Shown: in pieces, positions 1 to 12,509 of the stretch
Numbering within the stretch: the first letter of the stretch is position 1
How the letters are laid out: the number at the start of each line of letters is the position of its first letter
DNA from: Bactrocera neohumeralis
Lineage: Eukaryota; Arthropoda; Insecta; Diptera; Tephritidae
Assembly: GCF_024586455.1 (NCBI RefSeq)
Contig: NC_065923.1
Coordinates: forward strand, 70,095,076 to 70,159,075
Direction of reading: 5' to 3'
DNA length: 64,000 bases
Notes under the pieces: model-generated
Told to the model about the DNA's origin: nothing
The model's database searches: none
What the model saw: only the letters and a program-made list of their open reading frames with translations
Program-made: the position numbers and the translations under genes

Positions 1-2220
1 ATATAAAATTGTTACAGCTTTGCCCCCAGCAGTATGCTTTGTTTACTAAAATCAACATATCTTGTTTTAGTGCTAGAAAAATTGGTTGCCTCCTCTAGTT
101 AATTTAAATAAGCTTCTCTTTCATTTAGAAATTTAAAATGTTTCTTTTTTTGTAAAACATAACTTTTTATTATAATACTACTTTGTTTTTCTTTTTTCAA
201 TTAAATATTTAAGTTAGAATACTGTATTTCAAACGCTTTTTTGAAAGTGTAACCATATATTATAATACTTAGTTTTTCCGAACAGTTACGTTTTTCGCGT
301 TGGAAATTTAACTTAAAAATTTTAAATATTTCCCCAAAAAAATATGCAGCTTTATTTAAATTTCGCCTTCAAAATTGTAAATGTATGCTCGCAACAATAT
401 TTAAAATATTTTGCCAAACATTCAATTTCCTCAATATGATAGAATTTTCACATTTTATTTTTGTTGCACATTTTGCTACCACAAATTGTTTCCGCTGAAA
501 TGTCAACAGCACAGTTTTCGTTGCTGTTGCAAACACGATTTCATCACTAAGTTTTACGCAAACATTATGAGGAGTTGAGCGAAAAAATACACACAAACAT
601 GCAGAGCATACAATTTTTCACAAACACTTTTTTTGTACCAGAAAAAAAGAAAGCTTTGTATGGCAAAGTGTGCTGAGGTAGTTGTTAAAAATACAAATAC
701 CGCCATAAATACACATGCGAGTAAGAGTGTAGAAAGGCGGAGAAAGGTATGAGTGTTAGCGAGTATAAACATAGTGCTGCTGGATAAAGCTGAATTTCGT
801 ACATTTCTGTGTATTTTTGCGGCTGAAAATAGGTATGTGTGTATTGGGGCAGCTTTTTTATAGCAAGCGGCTATGCAGCGCATGCTTAGTCGCCTAAAAG
901 CATGCATAGAAAAAATTGTTGGGATAGAAAAAATACTATATTTATGTTTATATGGCAGCGCGGTGTGGGTGCGAAAAAATATGCGAAAGCATTGCAAAGT
1001 TTTGAAACTGTCAGTTGGCAAAAGAAAAATGCGCAGCGGCAAAACAATGAAAATGTTACAAATCTCACGCTTGCAATGTGGCGGCTGCAAATGCCACATG
1101 TCACCAGCAACCGCATACAGCAGCCAAACAAACACACGCACAGATAAGTGTTTGAAAGTGCACAAATACCCATGTGATGTAGCTAACACACACAGTACAC
1201 TGCTACAGGATGCTTACATAAGTACATATATCCACATATATGTACATTTATATACATATCTATATTTAAGTGCAAGTATATGCAACTATTTGCGTCTAAA
1301 CTAAGTTTGCATATGCTCTATATGCTATTTGTTGTTACTGGCTCGGGTGTGCTTATGTTTGTTTGCATAGCAAAGTGTTTGCGCATTTGTGCGTTTGTTT
1401 ATGCGCTTCTGAAATTTTATGCATATATGTATATATGTATGTATATTAGCAAGTGTGTGCATGTGTGTGAAAAATATAATTTATGGCGCAAATAGCGTCG
1501 AAAAAACGGAATTTTGAAATACTCGCAGCAGAAGCAGGGCCTGCTGTCGCTGATTGCCGGAACCAAACGACATGTCCTTGCACAGACATGTTGCCACTTG
1601 CAAGCGTATGTGTGAGTATTCGTGAGCACTACAATGTGTATGAAGTGCAATTTTTCTTATTTCATCAACGATTTGCCACTCACTGCCACACTCGTATCAA
1701 CAGTTCTTTAGCCATCTAAGCTGGCAAACATTTACTACACCCGCAGCACCAGCACCACACGCACACACATGCTGTTTAATATCATAGCAGCAACTTTGTT
1801 ACATTTTTATTTTATATTTTCGAATTTTCTACTAAAATTCTAACATTTGCCAGCGACTTTTTGCTTGTATTTCGTGCAATAGTCGTTGATTCTAAGCTTC
1901 GTGCCCGTTGACATTTGCAAGGACAAAAGCACGAAAGCACTCTTAGTTACTTGGCAGAGAATTCTGTGTTCGCTGTTGTTCGCGGTTGTGTTGCAGGTGC
2001 TGATTGCGGCTGTAATTGTTGTCGCTATGCTTTTTATATTCCTTTTTTCCGGTAGGTTGCATTTATTTGAATTTGCTAGCACACAGTGTTTTTTTTTTAT
2101 TTTTATTTATCGTTTTCGTTTGTTATGAGTATTTAATTAGTGAGCACAGATTTTAGCGGGCTGTGCTAAGAAAATTAAATTAAGGAGTGTGTCGCGCTCC
2201 GATTTATATGTATTTTCATA
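1..2220. other. AT-rich non-coding stretch, no supported gene
   Basis: No recognisable gene, RNA or mobile element is visible. The longest non-repeat open frame of the window lies here on the minus strand (554-1189, 211 codons). It is rich in Phe, Leu, Cys and His, resembles no family I know, and overlaps a 143-codon frame on the other strand (873-1304). That pattern suggests a chance scarcity of stop codons rather than a gene. Short tatgtatg/acatatat microsatellites occur around 1215-1265 and 1420-1445. Confidence 0.6.
891..907 (-). promoter_or_regulatory. Su(Hw)-like motif, G variant
   Basis: Reads cgcctaaaagcatgcat on the plus strand. This is the recurring motif in minus orientation with one A-to-G change in the core (GCATGC for GCATAC). 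The TTTTAGGCG half is intact and the flanks are unrelated to other copies. Confidence 0.4.
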
Positions 2221-2229
2221 ATTTCTCAT

Positions 2230-3000
2230 ATTTTGAAATTTCTATTTTATGTTCGATGTTTTACGGTCTATGTTCTATGTTATTTTGGTTATTGTATTTT
2301 TTATTCTATATTTCTTGTTTTTTTTATATATCTTTTGGTGGATGTTATAGGTTCTATGTTCCATATTCTATGTTATCTCTGTTATCAGTATTCTATATTT
2401 CGTACTTTTAACTTTTTAATTTTTATTATAAATCCTATGACTTTTAATGTGAATTATATTTTCTACGTTTTGTGCTCTAAAATCCATATTCCATAATATA
2501 TTTTCTTAAAATTTAATATTCTCTGTTGTATATTCTGTATTCTATATTATATGTACATATATTCTATGTTCTATGTTAAATAGTCTATATTCTATATTCT
2601 ATATTCAATATTCTATATTCTATATTCTATATTCTATATTCTATATTCTATATTCTATATTCTATATTCTATATTCTATATTCTATATTCTATATTCTAT
2701 ATTCTATATTCTATATTCTATATTCTATATTCTATATTCTATATTCTATATTCTATATTCAATATTCTATATTCTATATTCTATATTCTATATTCTATAT
2801 TCTATATTCTATATTCTATATTCTGTATTCTATATTCTACATTCTATATTCTATATTCTATATTCTATATTCTATATTCAATATTCTTTATTCTATTTCT
2901 ATTCTCTATGTTCTATATTCTATATATCTACTATGTTCTACTTTTTAAGTATTAGATTCTATATTCTATGTTTTAAGTTTTATGTTCCAAACTCCGTACA
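2230..3000. repeat. TTCTATA heptanucleotide satellite with decayed flanks
   Basis: From about 2581 to 2890 the sequence is an almost pure 7-bp repeat (ttctata), roughly 40 units with only scattered substitutions (for example ttcaata, ttctgta, ttctaca). On both sides, 2230-2580 and 2890-3000, the same words persist in increasingly mutated form (ttctatg, gttccat, tgttcta). The unit contains no stop codon in any frame of its 21-nt super-period, which produces an artefactual 199-codon plus-strand frame (2573-3172) with a repeating YSIFYIL-like peptide. That frame is not a gene. Confidence 0.95.
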
Positions 3001-4599
3001 CTATATTATATTTTCTAAACTGCCACATGCTGCAGAATTGCACACCCCCCATATGTTTGAGGCTCTGTTAAAATGTCTGAGCTCTGCTACGGACACAATT
3101 TATTTCAATATCATCGCGTTAGTAATTTGTAAACTCAATAATAAATCATGCGCAGGCTACAATCGTAAATAACAACAACAAAGCAAACGCTTCGTGTACA
3201 AGAAAATGTGACAAATCAGAGGAAATTGTAAATTTAAAAAGAGACGAGTTAGAAAAAAAATAACAAAAATACAAAGTGGCTACAAATCTGTTAAGGTGAG
3301 CTGGCAAAGAAACGAACGCCCGTACGCCAAAAGTCATAAATAAAAATTTCAAAAAAGCGACAGGCAAATGTTGATACTTTTCTTCAATAGAAAATAAAAA
3401 AAAAAAACAAATGCCAGCCAGCAGCTATGAAGGAAATAATAAAAACGCGGCAAATGAATGAGCGCGACATGGCAGGCATGCAAAGGTGTGATAAAATGAT
3501 GAAGGCAGTCAACGGGCAGACATAGAACCCGTTACAAATACGTACACAAAGTTGTACACAAAGTTGTACATATGCAAATACAAACATATTTATTGTGCCT
3601 TGGCTTAAACTCCTAAAGGTATGCTACACTTCAAGTGCGAAAGCAAAAAAGTACATAAAGTAACGCGCTGCCTGCATTGGCTATAAATCAAAAATTCCAA
3701 ACAGCCGCGACAAAGCGCTGGCAAATTGCGAAACGCTACAAGTAATGTGGCAGCGCGACACATGAGACATGCACACATGCACACAAACACATTTGGGTAT
3801 ATTTCGAAAGGTGTTGCGCTTTGCACGCGCACGGTTTACGGTGACACATGCCAAACTCTTTGCTTGATGAGCGCGCGGTGCGGGGCAGGTGGATGGCTGG
3901 GAATTTACTGCCGTTTGCTGGTGTTGGCGAGCGTGGCAGCTCTTTTCTTTTCACCCGTTTTTTTATTGCACAATTTTTTCGCTTGCATTATTTATTTCAT
4001 ATGTGTTGCCTATTTGGGATAGCATATTTTCGGGCGCTAAATTTTTAATGCACAGTTGTGTGGCGTGCTGTGGCTGGTGGCGCTGTGGTAATTTAGAATT
4101 TTCGAAATTTTTACTTTTTTAAATGTTTTAAAATGATTTTTTTCTTTCTGTAGGAAGTTTTAATAATATTATTAACTTTTTTACTTTCTTATTCTGCTAA
4201 AAATTGCTCCGAATGTTTTATAACTTAATTTTTGTATTTTTTGTAAATTATTTGCTTGCTCGACTTTTGCTATCCACTTTAGGTTGAAATATTAAATATT
4301 TTCTCTAAAAGTTTATTTTCGTATGTAATTCTCTTCGCCAAATCTCCAACTTACCTTCACACACTAATTTATAGTTATGCACTGCAAACAAATAGTTTTT
4401 GCAGCCACAATTTTCACTTGCCACAGTTTCTACTTTGCAACTTTCAAACTGTCAACACATACCATGGAGGTTTAGCAGGCAACAGTCATGGAAACTGAGC
4501 AACTGGAACTGCTGCCCAGCACATATTAATTTTAAATGAAAAAAAGAATAGTAAAAAAGTGAAAAAATTGAATTAAATAAAAAATGAAAAAATTAAAAC
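3000..4599. other. Non-coding stretch, no supported gene
   Basis: Nothing gene-like is visible. A short direct repeat (acaaagttgtac twice) lies at 3545-3570. The part around 3720-3950 is somewhat GC-richer. The only named site is the Su(Hw)-like motif at 3610. Confidence 0.6.
3610..3627 (-). promoter_or_regulatory. Su(Hw)-like motif
   Basis: Reads ctcctaaaggtatgctaca, the minus orientation of the recurring motif. The GGTATGC core and CCTAAA arm are kept. This is an isolated copy with no repeat around it. Confidence 0.45.
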
Positions 4600-4627
4600 A
4601 AAAAAAAAAAAAAAAAAAAAAAAAAAA
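4600..4627 (+). repeat. Poly(A) tract
   Basis: A run of 28 A residues within a longer A-rich patch (4540-4660). It could be a slippage product or the tail of a decayed retro-insertion. No target-site duplication or element body could be recognised next to it. Confidence 0.9.
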
Positions 4628-4639
4628 CAATAACAAAAA

Positions 4640-5745
4640 CCCTCTCAAAAAAAAATCTGGCAAACTCTTGCATATTTAAGTGTCCGCTGGCCCAAGCGTG
4701 CTCATATGTGTTGGCCGCATTGCTTTTTCCAGTAAAAGCGTTGCTTGCTTGCGTTGCCAAGTAAACCAGCTGAGTGTTTTGCAGCTCCTTCTATTATTTT
4801 TATCTATCTTTCAATTAAAATTTTAAATTTTATTTCGTGCTTTTCGCTTTCTCCAGCTGTAAAGCACTTTTTGTTTACTCTGCCTTTAATTTTTTTTATA
4901 TTTTTTTACCTCTTAGTCTGCCATGCTCTCGAATTTGAACAACATTATTTTTGTGGTTGACCAAGCAAAAGTTTTTTTGGCAGCCACTGGACTAGATTAC
5001 ATATGGTGACTACTTTCCAACTGGCTACAAGGGAAACATTTTAATTCCTCGCCAGCATGTCAAACTGTCTTTGGTGTGCTCGGTCGCTCTGCATGTACTA
5101 TATATGTGTGTGTGCATGCGTATGTGTTTAATAATGCAGCCGTTCATAGAAGCTGGTTGCTTTCACGTATGTGTTCACATATACACAGACACGCGTACAT
5201 TTTTGTTTATTTTCATTTTTATAATTTTTTTGTTTTTTTTTGGTGCCTTTTTTCGGTTCATTTTGTGTTTTCGGTTCATTTGTTATGAGCGTTGCTGTAA
5301 TTGAGGTCTTCTGCTTTTAAATATAAGTTTAAATTGTAGCTTGATTGCTTTAGTACAGTTACTTAGTTGTGATTTAAAAAAAAAGAAGGAATGAATAAAG
5401 AACTTTTGTATGAGTTATAGACAAATTGAAAGACTTGACATGCTTTTAGAATAATTTTTTTGGCAATGTTTTCGATTATTATTTTTTATGTCAAAGTATT
5501 TTATATATGAAATTTGCTGCTATTTTGTTGATCACTAATTTTTTACCATATTTTTACTTTATTTTTGGATTTTTGTGTTTGGAGTTTCATGACAACATCG
5601 TTTATTTCAATAAATAGTAAAAATTATATCGTCACCTAAGATGACAAAAAACTTATCAACAAAAAACTCGAAACTGAGCTTTTTATTGCTTATGATTCAC
5701 TACATCATTTTACATATATGGTACCATAAAATTTTTAGCTTCCGT
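4640..5745. other. AT-rich stretch with T-rich runs, no supported gene
   Basis: Long T-rich runs (4870-4915, 5200-5250) generate hydrophobic-looking short frames, but nothing resembles a real protein. No RNA gene or element was recognised. Confidence 0.6.
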
Positions 5746-5752
5746 TGTCAGC

Positions 5753-5826
5753 TATAACCAATATATAACCAATTTATAACCAATATATAACCAATTTGGA
5801 ACCAATATCTAACCATTTTATAACCA
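5753..5826. repeat. 11-bp tandem repeat (aaccaatatat / aaccaatttat)
   Basis: About 6.5 copies of an 11-bp unit beginning aaccaa. The last three bases alternate between tat-type and ttat/ttgg-type endings. It is short, simple and AT-rich. Confidence 0.9.
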
Positions 5827-5829
5827 AAA

Positions 5830-7360
5830 CTCAATTTTTTTTTAATATGAGTGTTATACTATATATGTTATCGTTTTTCCTTTGCCTGTAAAATTATGAA
5901 AAGTGAAGTTACGTTATTTTGCATTTTAGGCGACGATATATCGCTTGGCAATATGAAGAAGCCTTTGTAAATTCTCATTTGTACAGTCGCAAAAAGTTCT
6001 ATATTTGAGACAGTAAAATTATAAAAAATGTTTATAAAATTACAATACTTTGTTTCTACTGAAAACGAAAATATCAGTATCATCAATATTAAAGTAACGT
6101 AAGAAAAACTGAAATCTTTTTACAGTGTCCCAAGTAAACTTAATTTTCAATATTGACAAGAAAATATGATGAAAAAATAATGATGGAAAAAGGTTCGTTA
6201 CGTTGGATATACATACGTATGTATGATTGAAGGCTTACAAATATTTGTATGTAGGTGATTACATAGGCCCGAATACAAGAGCAAGTTTTATATAAAGGTG
6301 CCCCGTCAAATAGCCAACCCTTTCAAGTGCTGAAAGAAAATTCAATACAAAAGCAGAGGCTGCTAAATAAAATTTCAACAAAACATAATAAGAATATAAG
6401 AAGATAATGAAAAAGATAAAGAAAAGGGTTGCGACTTCAACAAAAAAAAAATAATAATAATAACAAGGAAAAAGTATATGAATAAAGTCTAGGTGCAATA
6501 ATGAAATATTTGGAACGGAAAAATTATGATGAAAAGTCTGGGCAGCAACAAAAGGAAAAGAGAATAAAGTCGCAAGAAGTGCTTGCGCGTAAAAACACTG
6601 CCTAGGCGTTAGGTTGCACTATCTATTCATACTCAAAGATAGTTATAAGTATGTACTACACTGCAACATTTGCCACTTTGCTGAAGAGCTTTTGAAAGCA
6701 GCAGCAAATTGGAGTTCTTGCGGCTGCTCTGTAGCAACATTTTTTTCTTAGAAAGAAAGAGTTACTTATGTTTACAGTCTGCACACAAATATTATTTCAT
6801 AAATGCAAGTATATCATAGGCGGCGTGTAAACAGAAATTTTTTGCCAGCAGCGGTTGTCTGCTTGCTGTGTATGGGTTTGTTGACTTAAGAAATATACTT
6901 CTTTTCTTTGTTTGTTTATGCTTTCCTTAAGAAAATATAGATGGCATATGTCTATTTATTTTAAAAAGGCAACTGTTTTTCTAAGCGAAACGAGTTGTGT
7001 GTTTATAGAAATTTTATTTTTCTTAAGCTGCAGTAGGCAACAAGGCATACTTGTGGGCGAAATGACGGCGTGTAAAGAAAACACTGAAGCTGTTATAAGA
7101 CAAATGCAGAAAGCACTTCGTTTTTTTAGTAAACAGTAAACAAATTTCAGACGGTTGGCAATTATGGCATAACTAAAAGATATATCTTGTTTTACTTATG
7201 TTACAAAAAAAAAAAAATTAATAGAACGATACAGTGGGTAAAAATATAATACTATTTTAGATAGTAAAATTTAGGGAGAACGATTTCTGATGTGCTTTGC
7301 AATTAATATATTATGATATGATAACACTTGGTCGAAGCTCACAGTAAGCTGTAATGCCAA
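5830..7360. other. AT-rich stretch, no supported gene
   Basis: No gene, RNA or transposon was recognised. One Su(Hw)-like motif is listed separately (7044). Confidence 0.55.
7044..7059 (+). promoter_or_regulatory. Su(Hw)-like motif
   Basis: Reads ggcatacttgtgggcg. The core GCATACTT and the downstream GGGCG are intact, with one substitution in the T run. An isolated copy. Confidence 0.5.
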
Positions 7361-7364
7361 AATG

Positions 7365-8265
7365 TACAATGTGGCAACCCTTTCGATTTTTTTGTTGACA
7401 GCTGTAATTTTCGAAGGACGCTGTTATAGCCAAATACCGCAAAAATTATGGTTTGGCTGAATTATTTCCCAATTCATATATGGCAGCTCCACTTTTTTGA
7501 CCAAGCTTTTTTTCGAAAGGAGCGCGCACATAGTTGCCGAATAATACAAGTATGGTTTGACAACATTTTTTCCATTTATTTTATTATTATTTATTTAGGT
7601 TACCTAAATGCCAAATAATATGAAAAGTATGATTGTGCTACTTTTTCCAATTAAAATTTGGCGAACTTATTATTTTATTTTATTGACAGCTATAATATTC
7701 GTTTTAAGAGCGCTGTTATAGTCACATAATAGCCGAATAGTAAAAATAGTATTGTTTGGTATTTTTTTTCAATTATTATATGGCAACCCTATCTGTGTTT
7801 TATAGCTGTATTTGGTTTCGCATAGAGCAGCTAAAGCCGCATAAATGTAAAATCATGCATGGCGTATGGTTTGACTAAATTTTCCCACTTATTATATGAC
7901 AACCCTATACATTTTTCTTTGATAGCTGTATTTTCTTGCGAATAGTATAGCTGTTACAGCCATATAAAACCCAAATAATGTAAAATGTCTGACTTGGGTA
8001 TTTTTTTTCAATTATTATATGGCAACCATAACCGGTTTTACAGCTGAATTTGGTTTCGAATTAAGCTGTTAAAGCCACATAAATTCGAAATAATGCAAGA
8101 AATTGGTTTGGTTGTTTTTTCAAATATTATACCTATGGCAATCCTATTAAATTTTCGGTTGCTAGCTGCCAAACAATGTAAAACGTGTGGTTTGACAAAT
8201 TTTTTTCTCATATACCCTATTTGAAAGGCGCTGTTATAGTCACATAATGGTTTGTCTAGAAATAT
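7365..8265. repeat. Degenerate ~115-bp tandem array
   Basis: The phrase atatggcaaccct recurs near 7369, 7480, 7778, 7893, 8018 and 8135. It is followed each time by a tagctgtaatttt phrase, a cgctgttatagccacataa phrase, then aaataatgtaaaa and a tttgactaaattttt phrase. Spacings are 111-125 bp, implying about eight copies. Copies are diverged evenly along their length, and none contains the GCATACTTTTAGG motif. The frame at 8038-8277 (minus) is a by-product of this array. Confidence 0.8.
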
Positions 8266-8429
8266 TTGAAGGTACATACATACATATATTATGGCTATGG
8301 CGCCTAGTTGTAGGCGTTAATTTTTTCTAAACTAGTTTGCCATCATTTTCATAAATAATTTAATAATAAAACAAATATAACATATTATAAACAATATAAA
8401 AAAAAAACATTAAATATTCTTAAAATGAA

Positions 8430-8640
8430 CAAAATTAAGGTTGCCAAGGGTACATAATGTACTAAAAGTGGTTGCAAGGTCACTAAAATCCGACTAAAGA
8501 AATTTTATTGAAAAAATTGAAATAAGTATACCCAACAAAAAACTTTCCACTACTCTAAAAAAATTAAAAAATAGGGTTCCCAAATTCCGAAATGTTCTAA
8601 AGGTGGTTCCAAGGTCAAAAGAAGTGATATTCATGAATCG
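8430..8640. repeat. Two-copy degenerate repeat (~130 bp)
   Basis: Two related segments share the order 'ggttgccaaggg ... aatgtactaaaagtggttgc aaggtc' (about 8440-8480) and 'gggttcccaaa ... aaatgttctaaaggtggttcc aaggtc' (about 8575-8612). They are non-coding. Confidence 0.7.
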
Positions 8641-8644
8641 AGTA

Positions 8645-11140
8645 CTCTGCTTATTCTATAAAAACTTGTTTCTTTTAAGAAATGTGTTACAAAAATTGCA
8701 AATTGGTGGCAGCGTTGCCAGCTTTGGTTTTTTAAACCTGAATTAAAATGTGTTTTTCAGAATTTGAGGACTCAAATCAGTATAAATTACATTTCAAAAC
8801 TCAAAATATATAACCTAAGTTTTTTCTATAACATCAAAAGCTTGTTCAAAAACTTTGCGCAGCTATGAATTCTTTATGCTCCACATTTAACTTGACTCCT
8901 GAATGTTGCCGCCTAATTGCCTGCTTTATACCACACATTTGCCGTCTGTGACAACACAACTTTAGCAATTCAACTAGAGTACGGCGCAGTTATTCTTCTT
9001 ACCACTGCAGAAAAACAAATAACGAAGGCATAAAGACAACAATAACAAATACACAAAGAAATTATATAATTCATATGTACACAAACTTATTTAAGTAATT
9101 AAGTTTATGTGTGTTTAAAAGTGTATAGAGACATAAAAGCAAAACAACGCACACATTAAGGACATTGACGAGACGAAAAAAGCGCCTGTCGGCAGCACAA
9201 CTACTCAACGGAGACGTGTCTTTGAGCGCAAGCCGTAAGGCGGTGGCGTATTCATTAGCGCAGGCGGGCAAGCAAATAAACACGATTGCTTGACTGACAA
9301 AAAATAAGAAATAAAAAAATTTTTTCACATACATATACATGCTTGTAGTTGTGTGTAAATATGTATTATACATATATATTGGTATATAAATACACACATA
9401 TGCGCCACAGCAGCCGCGCTGGGTTTGTAGCAACTTGCGCTTTTTGCTTGCCAGCAAAAGGATATCAAATTGTCTAAGAAGGATAACAGCAGCGGCGGCG
9501 CACGTCTTTTATTGCTGCTTTAGCTGGCTGTGCGTGTTAGTGTGTATATGACAGAAGTGAAAATATGTACGCGTGGGTTAGCCGGGTTGTATAAGCAGCC
9601 AAGCGCTGGGCACTAAAAGGCAGGCTTCTAAGAAACGCCAAGATAAATACATTTGAGGCGCGCGGTATTAAAAATGAAAGGCGCTCAGCGCGCGTTGGCG
9701 AGGGAGAGTGAGAGTAAAACAAAATGAATTAAAACCGGCAGACTATGCAATTGCAACAACAACACCCAGTGTTAGGTAATAAAAGCAAAGACGTTACAAT
9801 ACGAAAAAAAGGTTGTGCGGCACAAGCAAAGGAAATGAATGACTACAGCTATGGTTGGCAGTAACCGGAAACGGATGTGGGATTCTTTGCTTAGCTACTT
9901 GTTTTTGTACGCATTGCATGTTTTTGTACTTTCGTATAACAGTAGTTGTTTTATTTTATCTTACGCTGTGTTTCTTTTCTGGTAACGGAAGTCGCCGCTT
10001 CATGACGTGCGCTGGCGGCGAAAGGGGTGAGCTAGGATTTCAATTTCATTTTCGCAGCAAAACTGTGAAACAATTTTTAATTAACACTTTTAAGTTTGTT
10101 GTGGCATGTAAGCAGTGAATTGGGTGGGCGGTTGTGCTGTGCTTGAGTGTGGCTCGAGGGGAAAGTGTGAAAAGTGGAGACTGCGCTCCGAAGGCAGTGC
10201 GCGCATTTAAGTAAGCTGACGCTGCTGCTGCTACCCGAGCGTTGATTATAATCGAGCTGATGATAATGATTATGATGCCACACTTGCGCTGGTGTAGCGT
10301 TATCCTTGCGCTGGACCGGAGGTTGCTGCTTCAACATTATTGCGCGTCCTTTATTTTCATTTTATTTTTAATGTGTTTCTTTTCTAAGCGCGCAGGATAT
10401 GAGCAACGAAATTTTAGCTGCTGCTGTGAGTTGTTTTTGTTGTGTTTCAGTAGCAAAGCATTTCATCAGCTGTGTTGTTGCTGCTTTTTGTTAAATTTGC
10501 CACACAATTTTCTTTAGTTTACTTTTTAGTTATTATTTTGTAATTTAATTGGAAATTCGGTAAGGTTTCTCAGACGAATATGCTCAGATATCAATACGCT
10601 TTTACTTTAAGCAACTTTATATCTTCAACAGAGTTAAAGGTCACATAATAACTTCGGTTGCTGTGCTTTTAGGCGGGCAAGCGGAAATATTACTTTTGTG
10701 TTGTTGAGAAGTTTTTGGTTGGTTTTGTTGGAAGACTGTTCTTAATTGATAAGTTTAGCAGAAAAGACTGTCGTGGGTCGTGGGTGGAAATTGAAAGTAA
10801 TTTCTATACTTATATTTGATAACTGTGATTTCTGGTAATATAAATGAATAGAAAAAAGTTGTTAGGCGGTAGTTGTGGAGGTTGGTAGAACAAATGATCA
10901 AAGCATACAGATAATCAAAGCTAAGGGTTAGCTTTTTGTAGAAGATAAGTTGAGAACATTAACTTAATTGAAGCATTTTATAACTTCCTCGGTTTTTTTC
11001 TCAAAAAGAGTCAAAATAATTATGAAAGTTATCAAAATAGCAATAAAATTGTTTGTGCTTTCTTAATAAAACAAGTATCTTTTAGTTAAAAGTAATACAG
11101 TGTATACAAAGCGTTATATAGTTAATGAAAATTAGATAGT
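8645..11140. other. Non-coding stretch, GC-richer from 9.4 to 10.5 kb
   Basis: No gene was recognised. The part 9180-10500 has higher GC and several open frames on both strands (for example 9071-9457 minus, 9855-10118 plus). None shows a known domain or a convincing start context. A weak motif variant (gctgtgcttttaggcgg) occurs at 10658-10677. Confidence 0.5.
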
Positions 11141-11830
11141 TTCAGAAAATAAAGCCTACTTTTTAGCGCTTGCTTGTAGGCATTTTTGAGTTGCTTGATG
11201 AGTTTAAAATTTATTAAGCGATATTTGTATCGAAAATGTGTAGTTGTAAACCATTAAAGATTATTTCAATTAATATATCAAAGAAATGTTGCCTACTTTT
11301 TGGATTGAAATTCAAATACTGTTTCAGCTAGTCTGACTTTTCTAATTAAAAAAAATATATCGTCGTTTTTCTAGTGGTAGATGGGCTACAACTTTTTTTA
11401 ATGTAAAATTGCATACTTTTAGGTTTCGAGTTATTTTTGTTCGAAAAAACGTAGCATACCCTCAGGGTTTGCGTTTTTCTCTACTGTTGCATTATATTAG
11501 TAGGCAAAGTTTTTTCAGCTATAAAAAAGGCTTACTTTTAGGTTTTGAGCTATTTTTACTGATGTTTGAAAAAATGTAGCATATATTTAGGGTTGAAGTT
11601 CTTCTTTACTGTTTAAGGTTAGCTGCCTTTTACAATTAAAAAAAATGTAAATGTGGGACAATATATTAATTTTGATAATTTTAGGGATGTTTTCTGCAAA
11701 GACTTATCTTTTCCAATTCATATATTATGACAATGTTTTTACGATTTAGGATTAAGCATTATATTGGTTAAATCTTTCTATTGAGTATACAAAACTTTGC
11801 ATACTTTTGGGATTAAGATTTTTTATGTTG
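11140..11830 (+). promoter_or_regulatory. Cluster of Su(Hw)-like motifs in degenerate ~120-bp repeats
   Basis: Plus-orientation copies have their core G at 11154 (gcctacttttagcg), 11291 (gcctactttttgg), 11411 (gcatacttttagg), 11530 (gcttacttttagg), 11579 (gcatatatttaggg) and 11801 (gcatacttttggg). A poorer copy starts at 11453. The spacings 11291-11411 and 11411-11530 are 120 and 119 bp. Several are followed by a similar ggttttgagctattttt phrase, so the region is an old tandem array. The motifs remain easier to align than the rest of the unit. Confidence 0.7.
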
Positions 11831-11949
11831 CTTCGTAGGATGTATAACTTTGTTTTCGTAAAAAATAGTTATATTTTCACCGGCAGTAATTTACTCTCTC
11901 ATCACTTCAGGCGTCAGGTACATTTTATTGAAAAAATTTTAGCTACCTG

Positions 11950-12500
11950 AATACTGTAGACTAGTGTCACTTTTTTGCTTTTCAATTGATGTCCTTTGGT
12001 GTTTGAAAGCATACTTTTAGGCTTATGATAAGGCGTAATGATATAAATGCCAGCATCTTGAATAGCAAAGTGCGACTGGTTAAAAAACTCACGTATGTTT
12101 TTTGATATAAATGTCAGTTTCAAAGTGCTTATTTAGTTTCATGCAATATTTTGTAGTAGTCGATTAAATCCTTTGACTCGATGCCTACTTTAAGGCGCAT
12201 TAACATGAACTATGCGAAATACCTACAAATAGCATATAAACTAAACGTAAGACACAACAAAACTTGTCAATAACATTGCTTTTCAATAAATTTGACGCGT
12301 CTGTAGTATTTGAAAGCATACTTTTCGGCCTCATATAAACTTTAATGACATAAATGTAAGCATCAAAGCGCGTCTTAAATTTTATGTAACCTTTTATAGT
12401 AGTACATGTCATTTGTTATATGCTTAGCTGCCTACTTTAGGGCGCTTTAACATGAACTATTTGAAACACCTGCAAATAGCACTCAAAAGTTAAGTAAGAG
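11950..12500 (+). repeat. Tandem duplication carrying paired Su(Hw)-like motifs
   Basis: Two related segments each hold a motif preceded by 'tttgaaagcatactttt' (cores at 12009 and 12316). Downstream each has a second motif of type 'gcctacttta' with aggcgc or gggcgc (12183 and 12430), followed by 'aacatgaactat' and 'cctacaaatagca'. The copies differ by many substitutions and indels elsewhere. All four motifs are in plus orientation. Confidence 0.8.
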
Positions 12501-12509
12501 CTATAAAAA

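Noticed and set aside
554..1189. 211-codon minus-strand open frame, longest non-repeat frame in the window
   Set aside because: No recognisable family, low-complexity Phe/Leu/Cys/His-rich content, and overlap with another long frame on the opposite strand suggest chance.
2573..3172. 199-codon plus-strand open frame with repeated YSIFYIL-type peptide
   Set aside because: It is the direct translation of the TTCTATA satellite, which lacks stop codons in every frame; no start context or non-repeat domain.
4600..4627. Poly(A) run as the tail of a retrogene
   Set aside because: No upstream sequence resembling a processed transcript and no target-site duplication could be seen.
8301..8316. Small palindrome cgccta-gttg-taggcg, resembling two facing motif right halves
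   Set aside because: Only 6-bp arms, no GCATAC core nearby, single occurrence; chance cannot be excluded.
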